Origin: CALODP01 sp942492055
Lineage (GTDB): Bacteria; Bacteroidota; Ignavibacteria; Ignavibacteriales; Melioribacteraceae
NCBI GenBank assembly: GCA_942492055.1
Contig: CALODP010000016.1
Coordinates: 49,209-113,208, forward strand
DNA: 64,000 bases
Reading direction: 5' to 3'
Part shown: positions 16,968 through 26,371 of the stretch, one piece after another
How the letters are laid out: each line of letters opens with the position of its first letter
Position numbering within the stretch: position 1 is the stretch's first letter
Notes under the pieces: generated by a model
Told to the model about the DNA's origin: nothing
What the model saw: only the letters and a program-made list of their open reading frames with translations
Databases searched by the model: none
Made by a program: the position numbers and the translations under genes

Positions 16968-17520
16968 AAATGTTATAAAAATTTTACAATAATCCAAATT
17001 TATTAAATCCTTCTATTGCGAATCGTTATCAAACAATCAACAATAGATGATTAAGATCACATTCATTGTAACATTATTTAGAACTAATTAGTTCCGTTAA
17101 TTGCTTTATTGGGAATTTTCTTTCTCTGCGCAGGAAATTGAGGATGCAAAGTTTTGTTCAAAAACAGTAAAAATCAATGCGTTTTCTTGTCTTGAGTGAT
17201 AATATACAAATCCTAAATAAAATTATCCATAAGTTTTAATAAATTACTGAAAAATACTTGAATAGAAGTTCAGTAAACCAAAAACTTTTTTCCCATCCAA
17301 GCTAAGACCAATTACAGTTCTTATTTGTTTACCTTTGCCATGACTAAGTTTAATCGTTACGCCGTGATACATTCTAAAATTCTCTTTACAAGACGATTAA
17401 CTTTATGAATTCGTGTTATTTGGGTTATACCCACTATCAGAAAAACTATTTAGCACTGCCATTATGTTGAGTCTAATTATCATATTCCTTCCTCTTGAGC
17501 CAACTTACAAGAATATCAAG
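16968..17520. other. AT-rich stretch without a recognised gene
   Basis: No tRNA, array or convincing gene was found here. The minus strand contains a 42-codon frame from 17372 to 17244 beginning MYHGVTIKLSHGKGK and a second short frame just beyond it. Their composition is protein-like enough to suggest remnants of a decayed gene, but no family is recognisable. Confidence 0.4.
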
Positions 17521-17549
17521 TTGATTAAATCATATTTTAGATTTATACT
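17521..17549 (+). promoter_or_regulatory. Sigma70-like promoter of the menaquinone operon
   Basis: TTGATT, 17 bases, then TATACT. The expected start of transcription is about 1-3 bases before the menF ATG, so the message would be nearly leaderless; indeed no ribosome site precedes that ATG. Confidence 0.6.
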
Positions 17550-17557
17550 GATTACTT

Positions 17558-18952
17558 ATGAATACGGCCAGTTATATAACAAATAGAATACTAGACAATA
17601 GGAATAGCTTTTCCCGGCAGTCGAAAGAAGAAGCTATTCTATGTAATATTATTTCTGTTCCAACTTTTGATGTCGGTGCAATTGTAAATATATTCGATAA
17701 TTCTGAAAAAGAATTCATTTATTTCTCCTCTTCAGATAATAACTATGAATTTGTCTCAGACGTTCCAATTGCAAGGCTAGTTGGCAATTCATTTAAGATA
17801 TTATCCGAAGAAAGCTCCGTTAATAACGGCCTAATTGAACAAGAATTCATTAAAATATTTTTTGAAGAGAACTTATTCCCTTTTCCTATTGTTCTCGGAA
17901 CCAATTATTTCGAAAATTCTTCCGATTCCGAGACATGGGATGATTTTGATAGCTCCAACTGGTTTATTCCTAAGGCACTATTTTTTAAGGGGAAAGAAAA
18001 GTGTTATCTCCTTTACAATTGTCTAAGCACTGCCGAAGATAATTCGATCTTTGATGACATTAATCGCTACATGGAGCTATTCCAAATTGATATTCCTAAG
18101 AAGAATTCTTCACTATTAGGCATAAAAAAAATAACTGCTAATGACTATTCCGAATGGGAAAGCTCTGTTAATAAGGCTATTAATAAAATCTCTACAGGAG
18201 ATCTTTATAAGATAGTTCTATCAAGAAAAGTTGATTACCATGTCGATAAACAACCTAAGTTAGTTGATCTGATAAATACTCTGGGAGAAAGATTTCCTGA
18301 GTGTTATAAATTCGCGTATAAGAAAGGAAATTCTTTGTTCTTCGGTGCCTCACCTGAGAAATTGGCAAAAATAACTGATTCTGTCTTGGAAACTGATGCT
18401 TTGGCTGGTTCTATGGAGCGAGGCAATAATGATATATCCGATAAAAAGCTAGCTGATGCTCTATTGAATAGTGCCAAGAACCGAAACGAGCAAGAAGTCG
18501 TTGTTAATTATATTGTGGATATTCTCTCTAATTTTTCGTCTGACATTGATTATCCGGAGATACCGATTATAAAAAAATTGCGAAATATTCAGCATTTGTG
18601 GACACCCATTAAGGCTAAGCTAAAAGAGAACGTAAATATTTTGAACATTGTTTCGGAATTGCACCCGACTCCGGCAATTTGTGGAGTCCCGGCAAAGGAA
18701 TCTATGAAGAATATTTTAGCCTTGGAGAATTATTCGAGAGGTCTTTACTCCGGTTTTATAGGTTGGTATAATTTTCAAAATGAAGGTGAGTTCGCTGTCG
18801 GCTTAAGATCAGCTTTGCTTAAAAATAATAAGCTTTCTGTTTTTGCCGGATGCGGAATAGTCAATGGTTCCGAAGCTCTTTCGGAATATGAAGAAACAAG
18901 CTTGAAACTCAGACCAATTCTAAATTTGTTTGATGAAGATAAAAATAAATAA
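17558..18952 (+). CDS. menF: Isochorismate synthase
   Basis: 464 residues of the chorismate-binding family. C-terminal motifs are FGASPEKL, ETDALAGSMERG, NRNEQEVVVNYI, ELHPTPAICGVP, YSRGLYSGFIGW and FAGCGIVNGSEALSEYEET; these include the Mg-binding Glu residues and the isochorismate-synthase type sequence rather than anthranilate synthase. It converts chorismate to isochorismate, the first committed step of menaquinone synthesis. It opens the men operon, overlaps menD by about 20 bases and lies right after a sigma70-like promoter. The N-terminal third is poorly conserved, as usual. Confidence 0.94.
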   Translation: MNTASYITNRILDNRNSFSRQSKEEAILCNIISVPTFDVGAIVNIFDNSEKEFIYFSSSDNNYEFVSDVPIARLVGNSFKILSEESSVNNGLIEQEFIKIFFEENLFPFPIVLGTNYFENSSDSETWDDFDSSNWFIPKALFFKGKEKCYLLYNCLSTAEDNSIFDDINRYMELFQIDIPKKNSSLLGIKKITANDYSEWESSVNKAINKISTGDLYKIVLSRKVDYHVDKQPKLVDLINTLGERFPECYKFAYKKGNSLFFGASPEKLAKITDSVLETDALAGSMERGNNDISDKKLADALLNSAKNRNEQEVVVNYIVDILSNFSSDIDYPEIPIIKKLRNIQHLWTPIKAKLKENVNILNIVSELHPTPAICGVPAKESMKNILALENYSRGLYSGFIGWYNFQNEGEFAVGLRSALLKNNKLSVFAGCGIVNGSEALSEYEETSLKLRPILNLFDEDKNK

Positions 18953-20666
18953 AAATATCGTTTGGGCTAACCTATTTGCTAAAATGATTTCCAACTTTGG
19001 AATTAAGCATGTCTGTGTTTCCCCAGGTTCACGTAATACACCTTTTCTTTTTGCCTTAGAGAAAGAAGAATCTCTTAAAAAATACGTTATTGTTGATGAG
19101 AGAAGTAGTGGTTTTTTTGCTTTGGGAATTGCCAAGAAGTCAAAAGAAGCGGTGTGCTTAATTACTACTTCGGGAACTGCTTTGGCAGAATTATATCCCG
19201 CTATCATTGAAGCCTATAAGTATAGAGGTCCTCTTTTTATTTGCACTGCCGATCGTCCGGATGATTTAATTGATTGCGGCGCGAATCAGACTATATTTCA
19301 AAACGGTATTTATAACAATCATATTCGTTTTTTCGCGAACATCGGTCTTCCGGCTTTGGAACAATCTGCAATAGATAAATACAAGAATACCATAGCCGAG
19401 GCATATTCTATCTGTGTTAATAAAAACAGAGGTCCGGTTCATCTGAATTTCCCTTTTGATAAGCCTTTTGAGCCTTCGGTTACTACGGATGAAATTGATG
19501 ACAAGTTACTCAATTGTTTTTTTGCCGATTTTCCTCACCTAGAAGGGAACAATCATAATTATTCTTGTACTAAAAATATTATAGATGATATCAATTCCTC
19601 CGAAAAAGTTCTCTTTATTATTGGACACGACCTGGATTACTCTCCGGATATGCTCGCTTTGGCCAAAAAAGGGAACATTCCTGTTCTGGTTGACGGGCTA
19701 TCTGATAATAGATATAAAAACTCAGACAATCTTATTGTAAACTACGATTTGGTATTGCGCAATAAGCAATTAGCCAAAGAGCTTGATGCCGATGTTATCT
19801 TTCAGATTGGCAATGCCCCAACCTCAACTGCTCTGTTGGAGTATTTGGCGACAACCAAAGGAAAACTCTTTTCCGTAAATGAGTATGGCGATCTGCTAAC
19901 CCCATCCCGAAACCAAACTGAAATAATAGCTTGTTCCCCTAATGTTTTTTGCCATTCCATTTCTGATAAGATTTTCTCTGACAATGGGAAAAAGTCTTAT
20001 TTTGTTAAATGGCACAACCTCAACGCTAAAGCACAAGCTTATAAAGATGAGTTACTCCGAGGGAATTCTTTTCCGAATGAACCTGAAGTTATTAACGAAA
20101 TTCTTTCTTCTATACCTTCATCTGTTCCCGTTATGATTTCTAATAGTCTTCCTCCAAGAGATACTGACTGGTTCGCTGATAATATTTCCAGAGACGGAAG
20201 CATTTTTGTTAACAGAGGAGCAAGTGGTATTGACGGAATTGTATCTACAGCCGCCGGTATTTGCGCTGCTGGAAATTCTCATGCTTTGCTTATTACCGGA
20301 GAACTCTCCTTTTACCATGATATGAACGGTCTTCATAATTTGAAAAAATATAATCTTCCTCTCGTTATTGTTTTGATTAATAATGATGGAGGAGGAATAT
20401 TCGAAATGCTTCCGGCCTCCAAAGAAGAGATTGATTTCAATTATTATTTCAAGACCCCCTTAAATATTGCTTTTCGTCCTTTCATAGAAGGATATGGAGG
20501 GAATTATTACGCTCCACATTCTTTATCGGAATTCAAAAATTGTTTGGACGCAGCATTAAAATCTGACGAATTTAGTGTCATTGAACTTTTTACGAATTCG
20601 AAAGAGTCTCATGATATAAGAAAAACATTTTGGGCAACATCCGAAAAACTAATTGCCAAGGATTAA
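18933..20666 (+). CDS. menD: 2-succinyl-5-enolpyruvyl-6-hydroxy-3-cyclohexene-1-carboxylate synthase
   Basis: 577 residues; the ATG at 18933 is preferred over a TTG one codon earlier. Thiamine-diphosphate enzyme motifs are present: VCVSPGSRNTPF, DERSSGFFALGIAKKS with the catalytic Glu, TTSGTALAELYPAIIEA, TADRPDDLIDCGANQTI, ASGIDGIVSTAAG and the cofactor stretch VLINNDGGGIFEMLP. These are specific to MenD. The enzyme joins isochorismate and 2-oxoglutarate. It overlaps menF and its stop abuts the menH start directly. Confidence 0.96.
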   Translation: MKIKINKNIVWANLFAKMISNFGIKHVCVSPGSRNTPFLFALEKEESLKKYVIVDERSSGFFALGIAKKSKEAVCLITTSGTALAELYPAIIEAYKYRGPLFICTADRPDDLIDCGANQTIFQNGIYNNHIRFFANIGLPALEQSAIDKYKNTIAEAYSICVNKNRGPVHLNFPFDKPFEPSVTTDEIDDKLLNCFFADFPHLEGNNHNYSCTKNIIDDINSSEKVLFIIGHDLDYSPDMLALAKKGNIPVLVDGLSDNRYKNSDNLIVNYDLVLRNKQLAKELDADVIFQIGNAPTSTALLEYLATTKGKLFSVNEYGDLLTPSRNQTEIIACSPNVFCHSISDKIFSDNGKKSYFVKWHNLNAKAQAYKDELLRGNSFPNEPEVINEILSSIPSSVPVMISNSLPPRDTDWFADNISRDGSIFVNRGASGIDGIVSTAAGICAAGNSHALLITGELSFYHDMNGLHNLKKYNLPLVIVLINNDGGGIFEMLPASKEEIDFNYYFKTPLNIAFRPFIEGYGGNYYAPHSLSEFKNCLDAALKSDEFSVIELFTNSKESHDIRKTFWATSEKLIAKD

Positions 20667-21512
20667 ATGTTTATAGAGGTCGGGAAAATAAAGATCAACA
20701 TCGAATTTCTTCAGCCATACGAAAAAGAGAGTATTCCTGTTATCTTTTTACATGGCTTCACAGGTTCGGCATCCGATTGGTATTTTCTCAAAGATAAACT
20801 TCCCGAAGGCTTCTCACCCATTGCTGTTGATCTCATAGGGCATGGTAAGAGCGATTCTCCGATAGATACAATACATTATACTTCCGAAGCAATTAATCTT
20901 CATCTTGATGAGGTATTAAGTTATATAGAAGCAAATAAGGCTATACTTGTAGGATATTCTATGGGAGGAAGAGCAGCTCTCACTTATGCTGCCGCAAGAA
21001 AGGAAAACATTTCGGGATTATTTCTGGAGAGTTCGACTCCCGGAATAAAATCGGAACAAGAAAGAGAGATAAGGCGAAAGCAAGACGAAACCTTGGCAGA
21101 AAAAATTTCGGAATATGGAATCAGTAACTTTGTAAGTTACTGGGAAAACATTCCTCTATTCGAATCGCAAAAGAAATTACACCCTTCAATAAAAGAAAGT
21201 CTTAAATCCGCGCGACTATTAAACTCTCCTACAGGACTTAGTTGCTCCCTAAAAGGATTCGGAACAGGATCAATGCCACATTTATGGAATAAACTATCCC
21301 ATTTCCGCTTTCCGATTAAATTAGTTACCGGCGAGTACGACACAAAATTCAATGATATCAACACCGAGATGAATCAGCTTATTCCGGATTCGGACCATAC
21401 TGTCATTGAAGAGGCCGGACATAACACCCATTTAGAAAAACCTTCGGATTTTATTATCTTGCTATATAATTTCCTGCAGAATTTTAATACTGAGAATAAC
21501 AATATATTATAA
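20667..21512 (+). CDS. menH: SHCHC synthase, alpha/beta hydrolase
   Basis: 281 residues. Hydrolase motifs are HGFTGSASDW (oxyanion region), GYSMGGRAAL with nucleophile Ser near 97, Asp in GEYDTKF near 224 and His in AGHNTHLEKP near 251. The enzyme removes pyruvate from the MenD product. The ATG follows the menD stop without a gap, so coupling is likely. Position between menD and menB makes the MenH assignment much safer than sequence alone would. Confidence 0.9.
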   Translation: MFIEVGKIKINIEFLQPYEKESIPVIFLHGFTGSASDWYFLKDKLPEGFSPIAVDLIGHGKSDSPIDTIHYTSEAINLHLDEVLSYIEANKAILVGYSMGGRAALTYAAARKENISGLFLESSTPGIKSEQEREIRRKQDETLAEKISEYGISNFVSYWENIPLFESQKKLHPSIKESLKSARLLNSPTGLSCSLKGFGTGSMPHLWNKLSHFRFPIKLVTGEYDTKFNDINTEMNQLIPDSDHTVIEEAGHNTHLEKPSDFIILLYNFLQNFNTENNNIL

Positions 21513-21524
21513 AAGGAAGAGAAG

Positions 21525-22358
21525 ATGAGCTTTGATTGGAAAAAAGCCAAAGACTATACCGACATCATTTATCAAAAAATGGATGGTATAGCCAAAATTA
21601 CTATTAATCGTCCCGAAGTCAGAAACGCCTTTCGACCTGAAACAGTTCTTGAGCTTTTTGATGCCTTCAATGACGCCCGAGAAGATAGTGAAGTAGGCGT
21701 AGTTCTTCTTACGGGTAATGGTCCCGCTAAAGATGGTAAGTATGCCTTCTGTTCCGGTGGTGACCAAAAGATCAGGGGAGACAAAGGATATGTAGGACAG
21801 GATGGTGTTCCTCGTCTGAACATCCTTGACGTTCAAAAACAAATCCGCAGTATTCCGAAACCTGTTATAGCTTTGGTTGCCGGTTACGCAATCGGAGGAG
21901 GACATGTTCTCCATGTAATGTGCGACATGACTATCGCCGCGGATAACGCTATTTTCGGTCAGACCGGTCCTAAAGTAGGAAGCTTCGACGGTGGTTTCGG
22001 CGCTAGTTATCTTGCAAGAATGGTAGGTCAAAAAAGAGCCAGAGAAATATGGTACCTCTGTAGACAATATAGCGCTCAGGAAGCATTTGAAATGGGTATG
22101 GTTAACAAAGTTGTGCCCGTAGAAGAATTGGAAAGGGAAGGTGTAGAATGGGCAAGAGAGATTCTTGAAAAGAGTCCTTTGTCAATACGTCTGTTGAAGT
22201 CCGCTTTTAACGCAGAGCTAGATGGTCAAGCAGGCATTCAGGAGTTAGCCGGCAACGCAACCCTTCTTTATTATATGTCCGAAGAAGCTCAGGAAGGTAA
22301 AAACGCTTACGTTGAAAAAAGAAAACCTGATTTTTCCAAATTTCCTAGAGTTCCTTAG
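21525..22358 (+). CDS. menB: 1,4-dihydroxy-2-naphthoyl-CoA synthase
   Basis: 277 residues of the crotonase family with MenB-specific sequences: DWKKAKDYTDIIYQK at the start, FCSGGDQKIRGDKGYV, oxyanion-hole AGYAIGGGHVLH, GPKVGSFDGGFGASYLAR and the closing EAQEGKNAYVEKRKPDFSKF. The Gly in the second oxyanion loop and the DGG sequence support bicarbonate-independent or dependent ring closure of o-succinylbenzoyl-CoA. AAGGAAGAG precedes the ATG. It is the best-conserved gene of the cluster. Confidence 0.97.
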   Translation: MSFDWKKAKDYTDIIYQKMDGIAKITINRPEVRNAFRPETVLELFDAFNDAREDSEVGVVLLTGNGPAKDGKYAFCSGGDQKIRGDKGYVGQDGVPRLNILDVQKQIRSIPKPVIALVAGYAIGGGHVLHVMCDMTIAADNAIFGQTGPKVGSFDGGFGASYLARMVGQKRAREIWYLCRQYSAQEAFEMGMVNKVVPVEELEREGVEWAREILEKSPLSIRLLKSAFNAELDGQAGIQELAGNATLLYYMSEEAQEGKNAYVEKRKPDFSKFPRVP

Positions 22359-22365
22359 GACGGAA

Positions 22366-23265
22366 ATGAATAAGACAAATATTAAAGAGATATCGAAGAT
22401 ACAAAGTTGGGTATTGGCGAGCAGACCCAAAACATTGCCGGCGGCTATAGTCCCTGTTTTGGTTGGTACCGCAATTGCTTTTCACGACGGACTCTTTCGT
22501 CCGTTCGAAGCAATTATAGCGTTGATTTGTTCATTGTTGATTCAGATAGCTACAAATTTTGTGAATGACCTTTACGACTATTTGGCGGGAAGTGATACGG
22601 CAGACAGAAAGGGTCCCATAAGAGTGCTGGCAACCGGTTTAATTACGGAAAAAGAGATGCGATATGGAATAGCTCTTTGTTTCGGTATTACATTTCTATT
22701 AGGCCTTTTTCTGGTATATAAAGCAGGATATGTAATCCTTATCATTGGTATTTTATCCATGATTGCAGGATATGCTTATACTGCCGGCCCCTATCCGTTG
22801 GCATATAACGCTTTGGGAGATGTTTTCGTCTTTATTTTCTTTGGCTTTGTAGCCACGGTAGGAACATATTATGTACAAGCGCTTCAGGTTACGCATTTTG
22901 TTTTCTGGGCTTCTATTCCGGTGGGAGCATTAATTACAAATATTCTCGTTGTGAATAATTATCGGGATATTGATGAAGATAAGTCAAACGGTAAAATTAC
23001 TTTGGCGGTAAAGATCGGCAGAAAGTTTACCCGCATTCAGTATGTTTTGTTTATGATATTATCATATATAGTCCCCTTTGTGGCCTATTTTACTTATAAA
23101 CAAAACTTTTTTATTCTTCTTCCGTTGATTTCATTCCCATATTCCCTTAAGTTGATCAAAATGGTTTACAATTACACCGGCGAAGAGCTTAATCAAACAC
23201 TTGCCTTAACAGCGAAGCTTTCCGGTATTTACGGTTTATTATTTGCCATAGGTATTTTGGTATGA
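22366..23265 (+). CDS. menA: 1,4-dihydroxy-2-naphthoate polyprenyltransferase
   Basis: 299 residues from the ATG 8 bases after the menB stop, with AGGACGG as ribosome site; a longer in-frame start lies inside menB and would add a hydrophilic extension not usual in MenA. UbiA-type membrane enzyme with about eight to nine membrane segments and two Asp-rich motifs: NDLYDYLAGSDTADR near 65-80 and NNYRDIDEDKSNGK near 192-205. It attaches the prenyl tail to DHNA in the inner membrane. Its stop overlaps the menC ATG (ATGA). Confidence 0.95.
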   Translation: MNKTNIKEISKIQSWVLASRPKTLPAAIVPVLVGTAIAFHDGLFRPFEAIIALICSLLIQIATNFVNDLYDYLAGSDTADRKGPIRVLATGLITEKEMRYGIALCFGITFLLGLFLVYKAGYVILIIGILSMIAGYAYTAGPYPLAYNALGDVFVFIFFGFVATVGTYYVQALQVTHFVFWASIPVGALITNILVVNNYRDIDEDKSNGKITLAVKIGRKFTRIQYVLFMILSYIVPFVAYFTYKQNFFILLPLISFPYSLKLIKMVYNYTGEELNQTLALTAKLSGIYGLLFAIGILV

Positions 23266-24323
23266 AAATTTACAGTATTAGCTTCAAGAGAGTTGCCTTT
23301 CCATTCAAAGAAGAGTTTGTCTACTCAAAGTCTTCCATGAAGGGAAGAGAAATAATACTGATAAGAATAGAATCCCTAAAAGGAAGAGTAGGATATGGCG
23401 AAGCCTCCCCTCTTCCTTCTCATGGCACCGAAGATTTTGATATGGTTGAAGAGGCACTTAGAGGTTTCAGAAATCGTTATTGCGGGAAAGTAATTGATAA
23501 TTTCTATGATTTCCTCCCTATCCTCTATGATGAGCTGATAGAGACCCCTTCCGCTGCTTTTGCTATCGAACAGGCTCTACTCCCTCTCTTTTCGAAAACC
23601 ACAATTCCAAATATCAGATATCTTTTTCCAAATGACATTCGTGTTAACGCTCTGGTCGGATATCAAAATTATTCGGAACTACCGGAACGAATAAGAGAAA
23701 TATCATCAAGTGGTTTCGAATGTGTTAAGATAAAGATAGGAAGAAATAATTTTCCCGATTTGAAATCAATACTTGATGAAATCGCTACATTTTCCCCTAA
23801 TCTTAGAATACGTTTGGACGCAAACTCTTCTTTATCTTATCAAGAAGCAGAAGAACTCATTGATGTAATTTCCGGAAGTAACATAGATTATATTGAGCAA
23901 CCGTTAGCCGGAATTGAAGAGATGAATTCTTTGGCTTTACAAAGGAAAGTTGATATTGCAATTGACGAAGATATAAAGACATACGAACAAGCCAAAGAAG
24001 TTATCGAAAATACAGCAATACAAGTACTTGTCATAAAACCTTCCCTCTTCGGTGGAATTACCAAAACAATAAATGTCATTGATCTAGCTAGAAACTTCGA
24101 CAAAAAAATTGTAATTTCTTCAGCCTTTGAATCCTCCGTAGGAAGAGAAGCGGTTTTATTGATTGCAGCATACGCTCAAAACGATACATATCACGGTTTG
24201 GATACGGCAAAATATTTCGCCGAAGATTTTATATCCGACTATGGTATTCCCATAAACGGAATTATTAAATTTCCCGAAAGAAAGATCGATAAATCCTTAC
24301 TTCTTGAAAAACATTTTTGTTAG
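23262..24323 (+). CDS. menC: o-Succinylbenzoate synthase
   Basis: 353 residues, enolase superfamily. The N-terminal cap has GYGEASPLP. The barrel contains KIKIG (KxK catalytic Lys near 158-160), metal ligands in RLDANSS near 187, YIEQPLAG near 212 and AIDEDIK near 236, and the second Lys in VIKPSLFGG near 260. This residue set is that of o-succinylbenzoate synthase, which dehydrates SHCHC. Sequence alone cannot always separate these from dipeptide epimerases, but the men operon settles it. The ATG overlaps the menA stop. Confidence 0.93.
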   Translation: MKIYSISFKRVAFPFKEEFVYSKSSMKGREIILIRIESLKGRVGYGEASPLPSHGTEDFDMVEEALRGFRNRYCGKVIDNFYDFLPILYDELIETPSAAFAIEQALLPLFSKTTIPNIRYLFPNDIRVNALVGYQNYSELPERIREISSSGFECVKIKIGRNNFPDLKSILDEIATFSPNLRIRLDANSSLSYQEAEELIDVISGSNIDYIEQPLAGIEEMNSLALQRKVDIAIDEDIKTYEQAKEVIENTAIQVLVIKPSLFGGITKTINVIDLARNFDKKIVISSAFESSVGREAVLLIAAYAQNDTYHGLDTAKYFAEDFISDYGIPINGIIKFPERKIDKSLLLEKHFC

Positions 24324-24329
24324 TCGATT

Positions 24330-25880
24330 ATGAATCCTATTTTTTCAACCATAAATAAACTATCCGCGGAAGTTGCCTTTTCATATAAAGGAGAAAAGGA
24401 AACTTACGATGAAATGAGAGGTCTTGTATCCGAAGCAACCCGATATTATTCGGCTGCAGGTATTTGTGAAAATGAGAATATAGCGATACTCTCCGATAAC
24501 AACATAGACTTTGTAGTTGCTGCTTTAGCTTTATGGAACCTCGGGGCAATTCCTGTTCCCATCAACTTACGAGCCTCAGAGGAAGAAAAAAGAGATATCG
24601 CAAAGAATGCCGATTGCAAAGCTATTCTCTTTCATAAAGATTACTCTATTTCCAATTCTATCTATGATAATCTTCTGCCTCTCTACACTACGGCAGGCAA
24701 AGATGGAAAAAGTAATTCTCTGAATGAAGATATCCCACTTGAAAAAACAGCAGTGATTATTCATACAAGCGGAAGCACCGGTAAGCCCAAAGGAGTTGAA
24801 ATAAGCTTTGCCAATTTGATTAACAGCTTTGATGCTCTGAATTCTTTCGAAGAATTTTCGGAGACCGAGAAAATTGTAGCCTCTCTTCCCTTTTATCATA
24901 TCGGAGGTTTCGCCGTTATTGTTCGCTCAATATTATGCAAAGGAAGTTTGATCATTCCCGAATCCCAATCCGTTACTGATATAACAAAGATTCTACTTAA
25001 TGAAAGACCGACAAGATTATCTCTCGTACCAACCATGTTAAAAAGACTTCTGGAGAACAAAGTTGCTCCTAATACAGAATTGGTTTCGGCTTATATTGGT
25101 GGAGGTCCGAGTGATTCCGAAATTCTTATGGAGGCGCTCAATTCGAATTGGCCACTGGTTAAGATCTACGGAGCCAGCGAAACAACTGCTATGGTTACCG
25201 CCGAACGATTCGCGTGCGTCTCTCATTCCGGTTTTTCGGATAACACCGAAGGTATTGTAGAGAATAAACTAGAAACAGAAAAAACTCCTTTTGGCAATCT
25301 TCCTTTTACCAATTTTACCACACATCCCGATAGAATTGCCTCCTCGGGAAAAGCTCTCGGAAAGAATATAATAAAAGTAATAAAAGAGGATGGGGAAGAA
25401 GCAAATAGAAATGATATCGGAGAGATTATCATTTCAGGCGGGAGTATAGCTAAGGGTTATTATAAAGATCAGAAGAACAGCGCCGCTAAGTTTAGAAGTT
25501 CTTTCTATTATTCGGGAGACTTCGGATATATGGATAATGATAATTTTCTTTACATTATTTCCCGCAGAGAAGACTTAATAGTTTCCGGTGGAGAGAACAT
25601 AGACCCCGATGAAGTACGAAACGTTCTGGTTAAGCACAACTCTGTTTCAGACGCTGTAATATGTGCCCTTCCCGACAAGGAATGGGGGCAAATAGTATGC
25701 GCCATCATAATTCCGGCAAATAATATCTCGCAAGAAGAACTTACAAGCTTTATGAAAAGAAACATTGCCTCCTATAAGGTACCCAAAAGAATTATTTTCA
25801 CAGATAAACTCCCGATCAATGAAATGGGAAAACTTATCAGAGACAAATTACTTAGCCTTGCTGATAAAGATGGGAAGTAA
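24330..25880 (+). CDS. menE: o-Succinylbenzoate-CoA ligase
   Basis: 516 residues, adenylate-forming family. Motifs in order: P-loop VIIHTSGSTGKPKGVE near 148-163, LPFYHIGGF, YIGGGP, KIYGASETTAMV near 276, YYSGDFGYMD, RREDLIVSGGENIDPDEV and a C-terminal catalytic Lys in NEMGKLIRDKL. It forms OSB-CoA for MenB. The gene starts 6 bases after menC and ends the operon; its last 29 bases are overlapped by the convergent thioesterase gene. Confidence 0.94.
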   Translation: MNPIFSTINKLSAEVAFSYKGEKETYDEMRGLVSEATRYYSAAGICENENIAILSDNNIDFVVAALALWNLGAIPVPINLRASEEEKRDIAKNADCKAILFHKDYSISNSIYDNLLPLYTTAGKDGKSNSLNEDIPLEKTAVIIHTSGSTGKPKGVEISFANLINSFDALNSFEEFSETEKIVASLPFYHIGGFAVIVRSILCKGSLIIPESQSVTDITKILLNERPTRLSLVPTMLKRLLENKVAPNTELVSAYIGGGPSDSEILMEALNSNWPLVKIYGASETTAMVTAERFACVSHSGFSDNTEGIVENKLETEKTPFGNLPFTNFTTHPDRIASSGKALGKNIIKVIKEDGEEANRNDIGEIIISGGSIAKGYYKDQKNSAAKFRSSFYYSGDFGYMDNDNFLYIISRREDLIVSGGENIDPDEVRNVLVKHNSVSDAVICALPDKEWGQIVCAIIIPANNISQEELTSFMKRNIASYKVPKRIIFTDKLPINEMGKLIRDKLLSLADKDGK

Positions 25881-26262
25881 AATGCTCCAGATATCTTTTC
25901 GGTATTTCCCTCTTTGAAAAATCTGACTTACTAACAAAGATATGAGCGGTTTTCACCTTTGCCGCTAACTCCCCTTTTGAGTTTTCAAACTCATATGTCA
26001 ATTCAAAAGAAGCCTCTTTGAGTTTAGTTACTATCAGATTCACTATTATGGTTTCATGAAGTTTTATAGGTCTAAGAAAATCCGCTTCGGAATGAATCAA
26101 TGGTACAATTGTCCCTTCCGCTTCAAACAATTCGCCTCTCGGATCACACTCCAATATAAACTCTTCATAAACCGAATGAGCCAATTTGAAGATATTCGCG
26201 AAAAACAGTATCCCCGCCGGGTCGCAATCGGAGAAAAATACTTTTACTTCTTTACGGAACAT
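25852..26262 (-). CDS. 4HBT hotdog thioesterase, probable DHNA-CoA hydrolase
   Basis: 136 residues of the YbgC/4-hydroxybenzoyl-CoA thioesterase type: the start EVKVFFSDCDPAGILFFANI carries the conserved Asp of the DxDxxG(I/V)xxF active site, followed by a helix typical of hotdog folds. Members of this subgroup hydrolyse 1,4-dihydroxy-2-naphthoyl-CoA in cyanobacteria and plants (MenI role). It lies at the end of the men cluster but on the other strand, overlapping menE by 29 bases. The step between menB and menA would otherwise be missing, so the MenI role is a strong contextual inference. Confidence 0.82.
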   Translation of the reverse strand: MFRKEVKVFFSDCDPAGILFFANIFKLAHSVYEEFILECDPRGELFEAEGTIVPLIHSEADFLRPIKLHETIIVNLIVTKLKEASFELTYEFENSKGELAAKVKTAHIFVSKSDFSKREIPKRYLEHFTSHLYQQG

Positions 26263-26371
26263 ATTTCCTCTTTCTTTATATAAACCTATGTTGCTATATA
26301 ACGCTTTTGAATTACATTTTAAAGTTTCTTTATTTAGTTTGCATATCGGTTTACAAAAGTTTTGAGAAGAG

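Noticed and set aside
17244..17372. 42-residue gene on the minus strand in the gap before menF
   Set aside because: No ribosome site, no recognisable family and too short to separate from chance; mentioned only as a possible remnant.
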